NCBI RefSeq assembly: GCF_002339505.1
Contig: NZ_DDJO01000002.1
Location: 130,125 to 194,124, forward strand
Direction: 5' to 3'
Length of the DNA stretch: 64,000 nucleotides
Source of the DNA: Corynebacterium sp. UBA2622
GTDB lineage: Bacteria > Actinomycetota > Actinomycetes > Mycobacteriales > Mycobacteriaceae
Made by a program: the position numbers and the translations under genes. Of this stretch, positions 25,407 through 34,393 are shown in pieces. The notes beneath the pieces were generated by a model that saw nothing but the letters and a program-made list of their open reading frames with translations, was not told the DNA's origin and did no database searches. Position 1 is the stretch's first letter; each line of letters starts with the position of its first letter.

Positions 25407-26017
25407 CAGATGTCCTTCGCGGGTCGGTTGTAGGACCAGTCAACAACAACGCCGCCGTCGAGCACAAGCGACGTGACGCTGGCCAGGTCGCACTCCCGGC
25501 TCACGTGCGCCAGAGGCTTGCCCTGCACGTAGCGCTGCACGACGACGATCGGCAACTGGTGGCTGACCAGCACGGCCTCGCTGCCCCCGGCCGCGGCGGC
25601 GCGCTCGGCGGCGGTGCGCACGGCGGGCATCATCCGCTCGAGGATGTCCACGTAGGGCTCCCCCCAGCTGGGGCGAGCCGGGTTGGTCATGTGTCTCCAC
25701 CGCACCGGGTTGAACAGCTGGGAGCGCCACCCCTTGGTGCGCAGGCCCTCGAAGGTGTTGCCGGCCTCGATGATGTCCGCGCACGTGTCGATGTCCAGCC
25801 CGGTCACCCGGGCGATCGGCCGCGCCGTTTCCTGGGCGCGCTCCAGCGGGCTCGCGGCGAGGTAGGACACGTCGCGCCCGTCGAAGAACGCCGCCGTGAC
25901 CGCGGCCATGGACTCCCCCCGGGAGGAGAGGTGGTAGCCGGGCATGCGGCCGTAGAGGATCCTCCTCGGGTTGAACACCTCGCCGTGGCGGACGAGGTGG
26001 ACGGTTGTGCGGGTCAC
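25406..26017 (-). CDS. Histidine phosphatase (phosphoglycerate-mutase-like)
   Basis: A 203-residue branch 1 histidine phosphatase. LVRHGEV gives the RHG nucleophile at about residue 10, SPLERAQETA the second Arg, and VLVSHQLPI the C-terminal catalytic His. The substrate is unknown; its fixed place between hemL and the ccs genes in Corynebacteriales suggests a conserved housekeeping role. The GTG at 26017 overlaps the hemL stop by 4 nt. Confidence 0.85.
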   Translation of the reverse strand: MTRTTVHLVRHGEVFNPRRILYGRMPGYHLSSRGESMAAVTAAFFDGRDVSYLAASPLERAQETARPIARVTGLDIDTCADIIEAGNTFEGLRTKGWRSQLFNPVRWRHMTNPARPSWGEPYVDILERMMPAVRTAAERAAAAGGSEAVLVSHQLPIVVVQRYVQGKPLAHVSRECDLASVTSLVLDGGVVVDWSYNRPAKDI

Positions 26018-27339
26018 CTGGTCTCCCCCGTAGCCTCCGCCGCGGCGCGGGCGGCGGGCGCGAGCGCGCCCTCGATGGCGGCGAAGTCGTCGTCGGTGAG
26101 CGCGGTGGAGACGAACCACGTCTCAAAGGCGCTCGGCGGGGCGTAGACGCCGTTGTCCAGCAGGGCGTGGAAGAAGGGCGCGTAGCGGTACGTGTCGGCG
26201 GCCTTCATGTCGTCGAAGTTTCGGCCCTCGCCCTCGGCGAAGCGCACGGAGAGCATGGTGGAGGCGCGCTGGATGTTGTGCGCCACCCCTTCGCGCGCCA
26301 GAGCCTCGTGGATGAGCCCGCCCAAGGTGTCCGCGTTGCGGGTGAGCACCGGGTAGATCGTCTCGTCGGCGAGGCTCAGCGAGGCCCGGCCCGCGGCCAT
26401 TGCCACGGGGTTGCCGGAGAGGGTGCCCGCCTGATAGACGGGCCCGGTGGGCGCGAGCTTCTCCATGATCTCGCGGCGGCCTCCGAAGGCCGCCGCAGGC
26501 AGGCCCCCGGAGACGACCTTGCCGAAGGTGGTCAGATCGCCCACGACGTGGTCCACCCCGTACCAGCCGGAGTGGGAGGTGCGGAAGCCCGTCATCACCT
26601 CGTCGAGGATGAGCAGCGCCCCGTTGGCGTGCGCGATGTCGCGCAGGGAGGCGTTGAACCCCTCGCGGGGCGCGACGGTGCCCATGTTTCCGCAGGCTGC
26701 CTCGGCGATGATGCAGGCGATCTCACCCTCGTTCTCCGCGAAGGCAGCGGACACGGCATCGAGGTCGTTGTAGGGCACGACGATGGTGTCGGCGGCCTGC
26801 GCGCCGGTGACGCCGGGCGAGTCGGGCAGGGAGAAGGTGGCCAGGCCCGAACCGGCGGAGGCCAACAGGGCGTCGACGTGGCCGTGGTAGCAGCCGTCGA
26901 ACTTGACGATCTTCGGCCGGCCCGTGAAACCGCGCGCCAGGCGCACCGCGGACATGGTGGCCTCGGTGCCGGAGTTGACCATGCGCACCTCCTCGACGGA
27001 CGTGCGCGCGATGATCATCTCGGCGAGCTCCACCTCCGCCTCGGTCGGGGCACCGAAGGACAGGCCGTTCTTCAGGGCCTTCTCCACCGCCTCGGCGATT
27101 TCCGGGCGGGCGTTGCCGTGGATCATCGGCCCCCAGGAATTGACCAGGTCGACGTAGGCGTTGCCGTCGACGTCGTAAAGCGTGCTGCCCTCGGCCCGCT
27201 CGATGAAGCGGGCCTGGCCCCCGACAGAGCCGAAGGCGCGCACGGGCGAGTTGACCCCGCCCGGGATGAGTCGCTGGGCGCGGGCGAAGAGCTCGGCGGA
27301 ACGGGAGGTGTTCTGCGAGGTGGGGACATGCTCAGTCAT
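26014..27339 (-). CDS. hemL: Glutamate-1-semialdehyde 2,1-aminomutase
   Basis: A 441-residue PLP enzyme converting GSA to 5-aminolevulinate in the C5 haem pathway. PGGVNSPVRAF, MVNSGTEATMSAVRLARG, KFDGCYHGHVD and the PLP lysine in TTFGKVVSGGLP are all present. It is in the same operon as dedA and hemY, upstream by 32 nt. Confidence 0.96.
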   Translation of the reverse strand: MTEHVPTSQNTSRSAELFARAQRLIPGGVNSPVRAFGSVGGQARFIERAEGSTLYDVDGNAYVDLVNSWGPMIHGNARPEIAEAVEKALKNGLSFGAPTEAEVELAEMIIARTSVEEVRMVNSGTEATMSAVRLARGFTGRPKIVKFDGCYHGHVDALLASAGSGLATFSLPDSPGVTGAQAADTIVVPYNDLDAVSAAFAENEGEIACIIAEAACGNMGTVAPREGFNASLRDIAHANGALLILDEVMTGFRTSHSGWYGVDHVVGDLTTFGKVVSGGLPAAAFGGRREIMEKLAPTGPVYQAGTLSGNPVAMAAGRASLSLADETIYPVLTRNADTLGGLIHEALAREGVAHNIQRASTMLSVRFAEGEGRNFDDMKAADTYRYAPFFHALLDNGVYAPPSAFETWFVSTALTDDDFAAIEGALAPAARAAAEATGETR

Positions 27340-27371
27340 AGGTAGCCATCTTAGGCCATCCGAAAGTTCGA

Positions 27372-28133
27372 TTACCCACCCGCGGCGCGGGCCCCGCCCT
27401 TGCGCGACCTGTTGCGGAAGATCCCCGCGAAGACGATGACGAGCAGGCCGATGGCTATCCAGCTGGCCACCCGGGCGTACTGCTCGAGGACGTAGACCAC
27501 GGGCTCACCGATCCACCAGCCGAGGGCGAAGTACCCGAGCGACCACAGCGTCTTGGCCACGAAATTCAGCAGCATGAAGCGCCACAGCGGCATGTCGGTC
27601 ATGCCCGCCAGCACGAAGACCACCAGCGCGATCGGCAGCGGGATGGGCACGTACGCCAGGAAGATCCCGATCCACCCGAGCCTCACCGCCCACCGCTCGG
27701 CGCGCTCGATGTTGCGCGCGGTGCGTCTGGACTGCCCCGCCTGGACCTCGAGGATTCCGCGGCCCCACAGCTTGCCCGCCCACCAGTAAATCCAGTCGAA
27801 CTTGATGGCCACCAGAGAACCGACGAGCAGGTAGGCGAGCCAGTGGCCCACCTGACCGACCGCGGCGAGCGCGCCTGTCGACGCCGCCCCGAAGCGCGAA
27901 CCGGTCAGCGCGAGCTGGATCGGCGGGTCGAGGCCGAGAAGCCAGGCGCGCAGCGGGATCATTGCCAGACCGAACAGGCCCGCGAAACCGAACCAGGCGA
28001 GGCACCAGTAGTCAGCCTTCGTGGGTTTCGAGGTCCACGGCAGGCCGTCCTCTTCCCACCATTCCTTTTCGGCCGCGGCTGAGGCGTCGGGAGCAGTCGT
28101 GTCCGGGGCGTCCCCGCGGTCTTCGATCGGCAT
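27372..28133 (-). CDS. DedA/VTT-domain membrane protein
   Basis: A 253-residue protein with an acidic N-terminus and four or five hydrophobic segments. The central GILEVQAGQSRRTARNIERAERW and YVPIPLPIALVVFVLAGMTDMPLWRFML are reminiscent of the VTT/DedA core with reentrant loops and a helix-breaking Pro pair. DedA proteins flip phospholipids or undecaprenyl phosphate. Its place inside the haem operon (6 nt after hemY) is curious. Confidence 0.7.
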   Translation of the reverse strand: MPIEDRGDAPDTTAPDASAAAEKEWWEEDGLPWTSKPTKADYWCLAWFGFAGLFGLAMIPLRAWLLGLDPPIQLALTGSRFGAASTGALAAVGQVGHWLAYLLVGSLVAIKFDWIYWWAGKLWGRGILEVQAGQSRRTARNIERAERWAVRLGWIGIFLAYVPIPLPIALVVFVLAGMTDMPLWRFMLLNFVAKTLWSLGYFALGWWIGEPVVYVLEQYARVASWIAIGLLVIVFAGIFRNRSRKGGARAAGG

Positions 28134-28139
28134 GGGTCC

Positions 28140-29516
28140 TTAACCTACCCGGCCCGCGACCTCCCGTGCGTTCGCGATGACGGCCGGCACGCCGACGCCG
28201 CCCACCCACGCACCGGTCACGGAGATTCCGGGCGTGTCCCCTAGAAGCGCCAGAACCTTGTCGACGGTGGCGAGGTGCGTCTCGTCGTAGCGCGGAAGAC
28301 CGCCGAACCAGCGCTGCACGTAGATCTCCTCCAGCCCCGCCTCGCGGCCGTCGAATCCGGTGATGGTGCGCAGGTCATCCAACGCCCGGTCCACCAGGTC
28401 GTCCTCCTCGGCGCGGATGGCGATGTCGTCGCCGAAGCGGCCGAAGCTGGCGCGCACGATGGCGCCCCCGCGCTCGGCCAGGTGCGGCCACTTCCGGGAG
28501 GAGAAGGTGAACGCCTTGGCCGTCACGTCCCCGGCCCCCGTGGCCACGAGTACGCCGGAGTTTCGCGGTAGCCCCTCGTCGGAAGCGAATCGCATGCCCA
28601 CAACCACGGAGTTCGCCAGCTTGACGGGGCGCAGCGCCTCCGCGGCGGCGGGGGCGACCTTCTTGAGCAGCAGCGCCGCCGTGGGCGCTGGGACGGCCAG
28701 GATGACGTGGTCGTAGACCGCATCCTCCCCGCCGGCGAGGCGGAATCCCCCTCCGTCGCGGGTGATGCCCGAGATGAAGGCGTCGACGTAGATGTCCGCC
28801 CCCGACTTCTCCGCCAGCGCCTCGTAGACCTCCTGGTAGCCGTCGCGGAAGGCGTTGAACACCGCGCCCTGGCCCGTCGGCAGCTCCCGGCGCGCCTGCT
28901 CCAGGTTGCGCACGGCGGTGGAGAGGTGGACGGGGGTGCCACCCTCCGCCAGCCTGTCGAATTCCGCGGCCAGCTGGGGCACGGTGGCGCGCACGCCCAG
29001 GTCGTCGGCCGTGCAGGAGTACACCCCGCCGAGGAGAGCCGAGACGATGTTGTCCACCACGTCGTCGCCGTAGCGCTCGCGCACGAGCGCGCCCACGTTG
29101 GCGTCGCCCCCGATCTCCCAGGTGAAACCGGGTGCGTCCGACTCGGCGTCGATACGCGCCGCGGTCTCGGACGAGACCAGGTGCGCCACCCCCTCGGAGG
29201 ACGAGGGGATGCCCATCACACCGCCGTGCGGCAGGGCACGGGTCTCCCCGTCGACGTAGATCAGGGAACCGAGCCCCGAGGGCTCGACGAGGGAGCCGCC
29301 GAGGCCGAGCTCGGTGAAGAAATCGACCGCGTCGCGGCGGCGCGCCATGAAGGCCTCGGCACCCATGTCCGTCGGGCCGGCCTCGAAGGCGACGGTGTGC
29401 AGCTTGCCACCGATGCGTTCCGTGGCCTCGTAGACGTCGATGTCGTGGCCCGATTCGCGCAGCTCGTAGGCGGCGGTGAGCCCCGCGAGGCCCGCCCCGA
29501 TGATTGCGACCTTCAT
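28140..29516 (-). CDS. hemY: HemY-type coproporphyrinogen/protoporphyrinogen oxidase
   Basis: A 458-residue FAD oxidoreductase. AIIGAGLAGLTAAYEL at the N-terminus, ERIGGKLHT, and GAWVGGVGVPAVIANARE at the C-terminus match Gram-positive HemY. In actinobacteria this enzyme oxidises coproporphyrinogen III to coproporphyrin III. It starts directly after the hemE stop. Confidence 0.93.
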   Translation of the reverse strand: MKVAIIGAGLAGLTAAYELRESGHDIDVYEATERIGGKLHTVAFEAGPTDMGAEAFMARRRDAVDFFTELGLGGSLVEPSGLGSLIYVDGETRALPHGGVMGIPSSSEGVAHLVSSETAARIDAESDAPGFTWEIGGDANVGALVRERYGDDVVDNIVSALLGGVYSCTADDLGVRATVPQLAAEFDRLAEGGTPVHLSTAVRNLEQARRELPTGQGAVFNAFRDGYQEVYEALAEKSGADIYVDAFISGITRDGGGFRLAGGEDAVYDHVILAVPAPTAALLLKKVAPAAAEALRPVKLANSVVVGMRFASDEGLPRNSGVLVATGAGDVTAKAFTFSSRKWPHLAERGGAIVRASFGRFGDDIAIRAEEDDLVDRALDDLRTITGFDGREAGLEEIYVQRWFGGLPRYDETHLATVDKVLALLGDTPGISVTGAWVGGVGVPAVIANAREVAGRVG

Positions 29517-30584
29517 CTACTTCTCCCCTTTCACGACCGGCTGCTCGTGGATGATGCGCACGGCATCCGTGATGGCGTCCGGATCGGTCTCGGGCAGCAC
29601 CCCGTGGCCGAGGTTGAAGATGTGCCCGGTGGCCTCGCCGGCGGCCACGGCGCGTGCCGCCTCACCGGTGATGCGCTCAACTTCGCCGCGCACCACCTCC
29701 GGGCCCGCGAAGAGCAGCGCCGGGTCGAGGTTGCCCTGCAGAACGGCTGGCCGCGCGAGGCGTGCGGCCGCGGAGTCGAGGGGCACCCGCCAATCGACGC
29801 CCATGACCTCCGACCCGGCCTCGCTCATCGCCCCGAGCAGCTCGCCGGTGGTCACGCCGAAGTGGATGCGCGGGACCTCCCCCGCCACGGACTCCAGGAT
29901 CTGCGTGGAGTAGGGCAGGACGAATTCGCGGTAGTCGGCTTCGTTGAGGAAACCCGCCCAGGAATCGAACAGCTGCATCGCGTCGATGCCCGCCTCCACC
30001 TGGGTGCGCAGGAAGGCCGTGATGGTGGGCACGAGGCGGCGCATGAGCCGGTGCCAGGTGTCGGGCTCGGCGTGCATCATCGCCTTGGTCTTCTCGTGGT
30101 TCTTGCTCGGCCCGCCCTCGACGAGGTAGCTGGCCAGCGTGAAGGGAGCGCCGACGAACCCGATGAGCGCCTGGGTGCCGGTGAGCTCGCCGAGAATGAT
30201 GCGGATGCCCTCCGCCACCTCGTCGACCTCGTGGTCGAGCACCGGCAGCTTGTCCACGTCCGATGCGGTCCTCACCGCCTCCGCCATCACGGGCCCCCGG
30301 CCGGGCACGATCTCCACATCCACCCCGGCCGCCTTGAGCGGCACCACGATGTCGGAGAAGAGGATCGCCGCGTCCATGTCGTGCCGGCGCACCGGCTGCA
30401 TGGTGATCTCCGCGAGCAGCTCCGGCATGAAGCAGGAGTCCAGCATCGGGATGCCCTCGCGCACCCGGCGGTATTCCGGCAGGGAGCGGCCGGCCTGGCG
30501 CATGAACCACACCGGGGTGCGGGACGGGGTGCGTCCGTGGGCGGCCTCGATGAGCGGGGCATGGTTCAAGGCGCGTCTAGTCAT
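29517..30584 (-). CDS. hemE: Uroporphyrinogen decarboxylase
   Basis: A 355-residue TIM-barrel enzyme that removes four carboxyls to give coproporphyrinogen III. VWFMRQAGRSLPEYR near residue 25-40 contains the substrate-binding Arg pair, and GFVGAPFTLASYLVEGG and FNLGHGVLPETDP are family signatures. The gene lies 38 nt after the P-type ATPase homologue. Confidence 0.96.
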   Translation of the reverse strand: MTRRALNHAPLIEAAHGRTPSRTPVWFMRQAGRSLPEYRRVREGIPMLDSCFMPELLAEITMQPVRRHDMDAAILFSDIVVPLKAAGVDVEIVPGRGPVMAEAVRTASDVDKLPVLDHEVDEVAEGIRIILGELTGTQALIGFVGAPFTLASYLVEGGPSKNHEKTKAMMHAEPDTWHRLMRRLVPTITAFLRTQVEAGIDAMQLFDSWAGFLNEADYREFVLPYSTQILESVAGEVPRIHFGVTTGELLGAMSEAGSEVMGVDWRVPLDSAAARLARPAVLQGNLDPALLFAGPEVVRGEVERITGEAARAVAAGEATGHIFNLGHGVLPETDPDAITDAVRIIHEQPVVKGEK

Positions 30585-30622
30585 AGTGCCTCAGCCTACC
30601 GCCGGACCCCGAAAACGGGAAT

Positions 30623-33181
30623 CTAGGTGGGGAAACGGCGCGCACGGACGGAGCGCGCCTCGATGAACACGGAGCTTCCCAGCATGAGCAGAGTCGCCCC
30701 CACCGGCGGGAGGACCCCCGCCACGGCGAGGATGATCGCGAGCGCGTTGTAGGACCAGGCGAAGACCATGTTCGTGTCGATGATCCGGGTGACCCTGCGG
30801 GCGAACTCGATGATCTGCGGCACCGCTGTCACGTCGTCGCGGATCATCACCACCTCGGCGGCGTCCTCCACCTTGTTCAGGCGGGCGTTGACGGACTCCT
30901 CCGTGGCGTAGAGGATGCCGACGTCGCTGCCCTTGAGGGTGTTCATCATGGTGTGGTCTCCGACCATGGCGACCGTCGCACCCTGGTTGCGCAGGGAGCG
31001 CACGGCGATGGGCTTGCTGGGGGACGGGATGCCGGCGAGGACGTTGGACACGCCGAGGAAGTCGGCGAAGCGGCGCGCCACCGGGTAGGTGTCGCGGGTG
31101 AGCATCACCGTCTCGATGCCCATGTCCTCCAGCCTCTCGATGGCGGCGATCGCGTCCGGTTTCGCCGGGTCGTAGAGGGTGATCACTCCCCTGTCCCGGC
31201 CCTTCCACCGCACAACGACGGGCGCGCCGCCGGTCGTTGCCGCGATGGCCAGACGCCCGGTCAGCCGCGACAGGTTCGTCGGCCGCCACAGCGTCGCGTC
31301 AAGGTGCTCGACGCGCTCCTCCCCGTCCTCGTCCACGAAGGTTAGGTTGAGCCGGCCCTTGAAGTCCCCCTCCGCGGTGATCTCGTCGTTGGTCAGCTCG
31401 ATCCACACCGGCATGGAGGAATCCTTCGAGCGCTTGTCGCGGGACTCGCGGGCCGCCTTGACCAGCGCCTTGGCCAGGGGGTGGTTCGACTCCATGGACA
31501 GCGCGGCGGCGATGCGCAGCACCATGTCCGGGTCCTCGCCGCGCTCCGCGGTGACGGTCTCCACCACCATCCGGGGCGTGACGAGGGTGCCCACGCGGTT
31601 GAACACCACGGTGTCCGTGTTCTCCAGCCCGCGGAAGGTCTCGCCGTCGCGAAGCATGATGCCGTTGCGGGCGGCGGACTCGATGCCCAGGCGGGTGGCC
31701 ACCGCCGGCGAGATGGCGAGCGCCACCGGGGCGACCACCGCGAGGATGGACACAGCCGTGTAGAAGGAGATGTTGTAGTTGCCCGTGATGAGGAACCACA
31801 GGCAGAAGTCCATGAAGGCGATGACGTAAGCCGCCGGGATGAGCGCACCGGCGGTGCGCGTGGAGAGCATGGTGGCCACGTTCTCCCGTCGCGAGGCGTC
31901 CTCCACCCATTCGTGCACCGCCGCCCACCGGGTGGCGTGGCCGGTGCGCACCACGCGGACCTTGACGGTGCCGCTCTCGACGACGGTGCCCGCGTAGACG
32001 CGGGAGCCGACCTTCGCCTCGAGGGGCTCGCGGGTGTCGATCATCGGGCGGCGCAGCACGCAGCACCCGCCCACGACATCACCGTCGACCGGGATGGTTT
32101 CCCCGGGGTTGATCTTCACGTCGTAGCCGCGGTTGATCTCGGAGACGGGCAGGCGCTCCTCGATCACCTTGTCGGTTGCGCGGTTGCGCCGGAAGACGGT
32201 GAACTCGCGGTTCGGGTCCGGGCGCTGGGCCTCCATGTCCTGCAGGAGGTAGGACCGCACACGCACCGAGTTGTACCGTCCGACCAGCAGCATCGCCGTC
32301 ACACCGCAGGCAACGTCGAGGAAGATCGCCATCCCGTCGGTGTGCGGGCTGGACAACCACCCGCCCGGGGTGTGCCAGCCGATGGCGCCGGTGGGCGTGA
32401 ACACCAGGGCGAAGACCGTCCAGAGATAGGAGGCGAGCACCGCGATCGAGCTCGCCCCGTCGAGCGCCGGCATGCCGCGGCGCACGCCGCCCGCCATTGC
32501 GCGGTGGAACGGGAAGGCGCACCACAGCGCCACCGGCGTGGCCAGCGCCAGGCACACCCACTGCCAGCCGTCGAACTGCCACTCCGGCTTGTAGCTCAGC
32601 GCGAGCACGGGAACGGTGAGCAGGATCGCCGTCCACAGGCGCAGGGGGGTCACCATGTCGCGGGCGGTGAAGAGGACGTCGCTCTGCTTCGCCCCGGCCC
32701 GACGCGGGTCCCCGTGCAGGAAACCGGCGGCGCGCTTGCGCACCAGGTTGGCCTCCTCGTCGCGGCGCTGCCGACGCATCTTGCCCGTCATGCCCCGGGT
32801 GCCGCGCCGCGGCAACGGGTGCTCGGCGGCGCGGCGGCCGATCGCGCGACGGCGCAGCGTGGAGTCCGTCATGGCAGCGCGCACCCCGAACCCCTCGATG
32901 ACCTCGACGATGCGCACCGGGTCCATGTCCTCCGGGGCGGTGACCCAGGCGGTTGACGTGGGGTACACCAGGCGCGCGGTGACCCCCTCGAGCTTGTCCA
33001 GCGCCTCCTCGATGTCGGCCAGCTGGGGCGCGTCCTCCAACCCGCGGAGCTCGAAAGCGTAGGACGCGTTGGGGCGGTTGGTCACCCCGCGCTCTTCGTG
33101 CGGGGTGTCGGGGTCGAAACCGGCGTTCTTCGCGGCTGTCCGGGCGTCGTTGATGCACTCGTCCAGGTTGCTGGCGGCCAC
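30623..33181 (-). CDS. P1B-type ATPase homologue with degenerate catalytic motifs
   Basis: An 852-residue protein with full P1B topology: an HMA-like N-terminal domain without CxxC (about 42-102), a basic linker, eight membrane helices (about 179-197, 205-223, 244-262, 284-300, 445-466, 472-493, 803-822, 823-841) and A, P and N domains. Fold markers are kept (IPVDG 363-367, HP at 567-568, GD 741-742). Catalytic ones are not: the phosphorylated Asp of DKTGT is Asn528 (NRVGT), TGE is TRE (383-385), the CPC of the transport helix is APV (484-486), TGD is TRD (695-697), and GDGxND is GDHTMMN (741-747). It is therefore unlikely to autophosphorylate or pump. The GTG start abuts the upstream stop; hemE follows. 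It will usually be named a cation-transporting ATPase. Confidence 0.85.
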   Translation of the reverse strand: MAASNLDECINDARTAAKNAGFDPDTPHEERGVTNRPNASYAFELRGLEDAPQLADIEEALDKLEGVTARLVYPTSTAWVTAPEDMDPVRIVEVIEGFGVRAAMTDSTLRRRAIGRRAAEHPLPRRGTRGMTGKMRRQRRDEEANLVRKRAAGFLHGDPRRAGAKQSDVLFTARDMVTPLRLWTAILLTVPVLALSYKPEWQFDGWQWVCLALATPVALWCAFPFHRAMAGGVRRGMPALDGASSIAVLASYLWTVFALVFTPTGAIGWHTPGGWLSSPHTDGMAIFLDVACGVTAMLLVGRYNSVRVRSYLLQDMEAQRPDPNREFTVFRRNRATDKVIEERLPVSEINRGYDVKINPGETIPVDGDVVGGCCVLRRPMIDTREPLEAKVGSRVYAGTVVESGTVKVRVVRTGHATRWAAVHEWVEDASRRENVATMLSTRTAGALIPAAYVIAFMDFCLWFLITGNYNISFYTAVSILAVVAPVALAISPAVATRLGIESAARNGIMLRDGETFRGLENTDTVVFNRVGTLVTPRMVVETVTAERGEDPDMVLRIAAALSMESNHPLAKALVKAARESRDKRSKDSSMPVWIELTNDEITAEGDFKGRLNLTFVDEDGEERVEHLDATLWRPTNLSRLTGRLAIAATTGGAPVVVRWKGRDRGVITLYDPAKPDAIAAIERLEDMGIETVMLTRDTYPVARRFADFLGVSNVLAGIPSPSKPIAVRSLRNQGATVAMVGDHTMMNTLKGSDVGILYATEESVNARLNKVEDAAEVVMIRDDVTAVPQIIEFARRVTRIIDTNMVFAWSYNALAIILAVAGVLPPVGATLLMLGSSVFIEARSVRARRFPT

Positions 33182-33673
33182 CTACTCCACCCCCCGCCAC
33201 AGCGAATGCTTCACGTCGATGTAGGCGTTGGAGGCGGGGCGGAACATGAACCACGCCGCCACGGCGAGAATGAGCACGATCACGAACGATGCCCAGCTGC
33301 TCACCTTCAGGGCAAAGGCGGCGATGTTGAGGAAGATACCGGCCGCTGCCAAAACCGCCGCCCAGCGGCGGGCGGCCCTGGACCCCCGCTCGAGGTAGGC
33401 CGCGCAGCCTCCGATCCCCAGGCCGAGGAGGATGTCACCCACTGCCGCGAAACGCATGTTGAGCATGAACACGTCCCGGAAGGCTTCGTCGGCCCCATCG
33501 GGGAAACCACCGGCCAGCATCATCATCCCGCTGAGCAGCATCAGCACCGCCGCGATGACCAGCAGACGGAAAGCGAGGCGCAGGGGCGCCGGCCACGTCT
33601 CGCCCGCGGGGACGTCGTAGCGCCGGTTCGGGTCGTTGGCGCCTCCAACGATCGTGGGAAACATGCCGGCCAT
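33182..33673 (-). CDS. Four-helix membrane protein of the haem operon
   Basis: A 163-residue protein with a soluble N-terminus (PNRRYDVPAGETWPAP) and four hydrophobic segments (LLVIAAVLMLLSGMMMLAG; FAAVGDILLGLGIGGCAAYL; WAAVLAAAGIFLNIAAFAL; SFVIVLILAVAAWFMF). No family is recognised. It abuts the degenerate P-type ATPase gene with no gap and so is a candidate partner. An ATG nine bases downstream is an alternative start. Confidence 0.72.
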   Translation of the reverse strand: MAGMFPTIVGGANDPNRRYDVPAGETWPAPLRLAFRLLVIAAVLMLLSGMMMLAGGFPDGADEAFRDVFMLNMRFAAVGDILLGLGIGGCAAYLERGSRAARRWAAVLAAAGIFLNIAAFALKVSSWASFVIVLILAVAAWFMFRPASNAYIDVKHSLWRGVE

Positions 33674-33679
33674 ACGCGC

Positions 33680-34393
33680 CTACCCGTCCTTCGGTGTGGT
33701 GGTGTCCGCCCCGTGCGTCGGCGTGCGCACGAAGTTCTGCACCTCGTTCTGCATAGAGTAAAACAGCGCGCACGCCCCGGCCGCCCCGGCGGCGATCTGG
33801 AGGATGCCGTCGACGGCGTACATTGCCACAGGCACGCTGGCGGAGTCGGGGGTCATCAAGAAGAGCGCGAGCATGCGCAGCACGAAGAACACGGAGAAGA
33901 ACTGCAGCAGCCGCAGTGCGTTCGATGCCCACGAGGCGCGTCGGGCCAGGGCACGCACGGCAAAGACGAGCAGACCCACGATGAGCAGCTGGAAAGCCAC
34001 CATCATGATGACCGAGCCGTAGACACTGGCGTTGATCATCGCGTCGCTGACCTCCTCGCCGGAGGACTTCGCCGCGTCGCGGGCGCTCTCGCGCAGGGCG
34101 CTGGGGTCCATGATCATGGACGCGGTGGACACGAACAGGTGGGCCAGCTCGGCGCCGAGCATCGTGGTCAAGCACAACAGGAGGTAGCGCACCGCCTCCG
34201 GGAGCTTGACGGGCCCCTTTCCACCCGGCGCGTTCGGGCTGCCCCCGGCGACGGCGCCGGCGCTGACGTGGCTGGCGCTGCCGGGCACATCGGGGGTGGC
34301 GGGGGTGCCAGAGGCCTCACGGCCCGGCCGGTCGGGCGCTGCAGGGGGTGCGGGGGGTGCCGGGCGGGGCGGGCGCGGCGGAATACTAGACAT
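33680..34393 (-). CDS. Membrane protein with Pro-rich N-terminus, haem operon
   Basis: A 237-residue protein: residues 1-60 are Pro/Ala/Gly-rich and disordered, followed by four hydrophobic helices (AVRYLLLCLTTMLGAELAHLF; IMMVAFQLLIVGLLVFAV; FFSVFFVLRMLALFLM; AVDGILQIAAGAAGACALFY). Its ATG overlaps the hemB stop by 8 nt. A membrane gene follows hemB in mycobacteria as well, but I cannot tell by eye whether the two are homologous. Confidence 0.75.
   Translation of the reverse strand: MSSIPPRPPRPAPPAPPAAPDRPGREASGTPATPDVPGSASHVSAGAVAGGSPNAPGGKGPVKLPEAVRYLLLCLTTMLGAELAHLFVSTASMIMDPSALRESARDAAKSSGEEVSDAMINASVYGSVIMMVAFQLLIVGLLVFAVRALARRASWASNALRLLQFFSVFFVLRMLALFLMTPDSASVPVAMYAVDGILQIAAGAAGACALFYSMQNEVQNFVRTPTHGADTTTPKDG

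Noticed and set aside
28707..30626. 639-residue forward open frame over hemY and hemE
   Set aside because: It is antisense to two well-conserved enzymes and has shadow-type composition; no start signal or domain.
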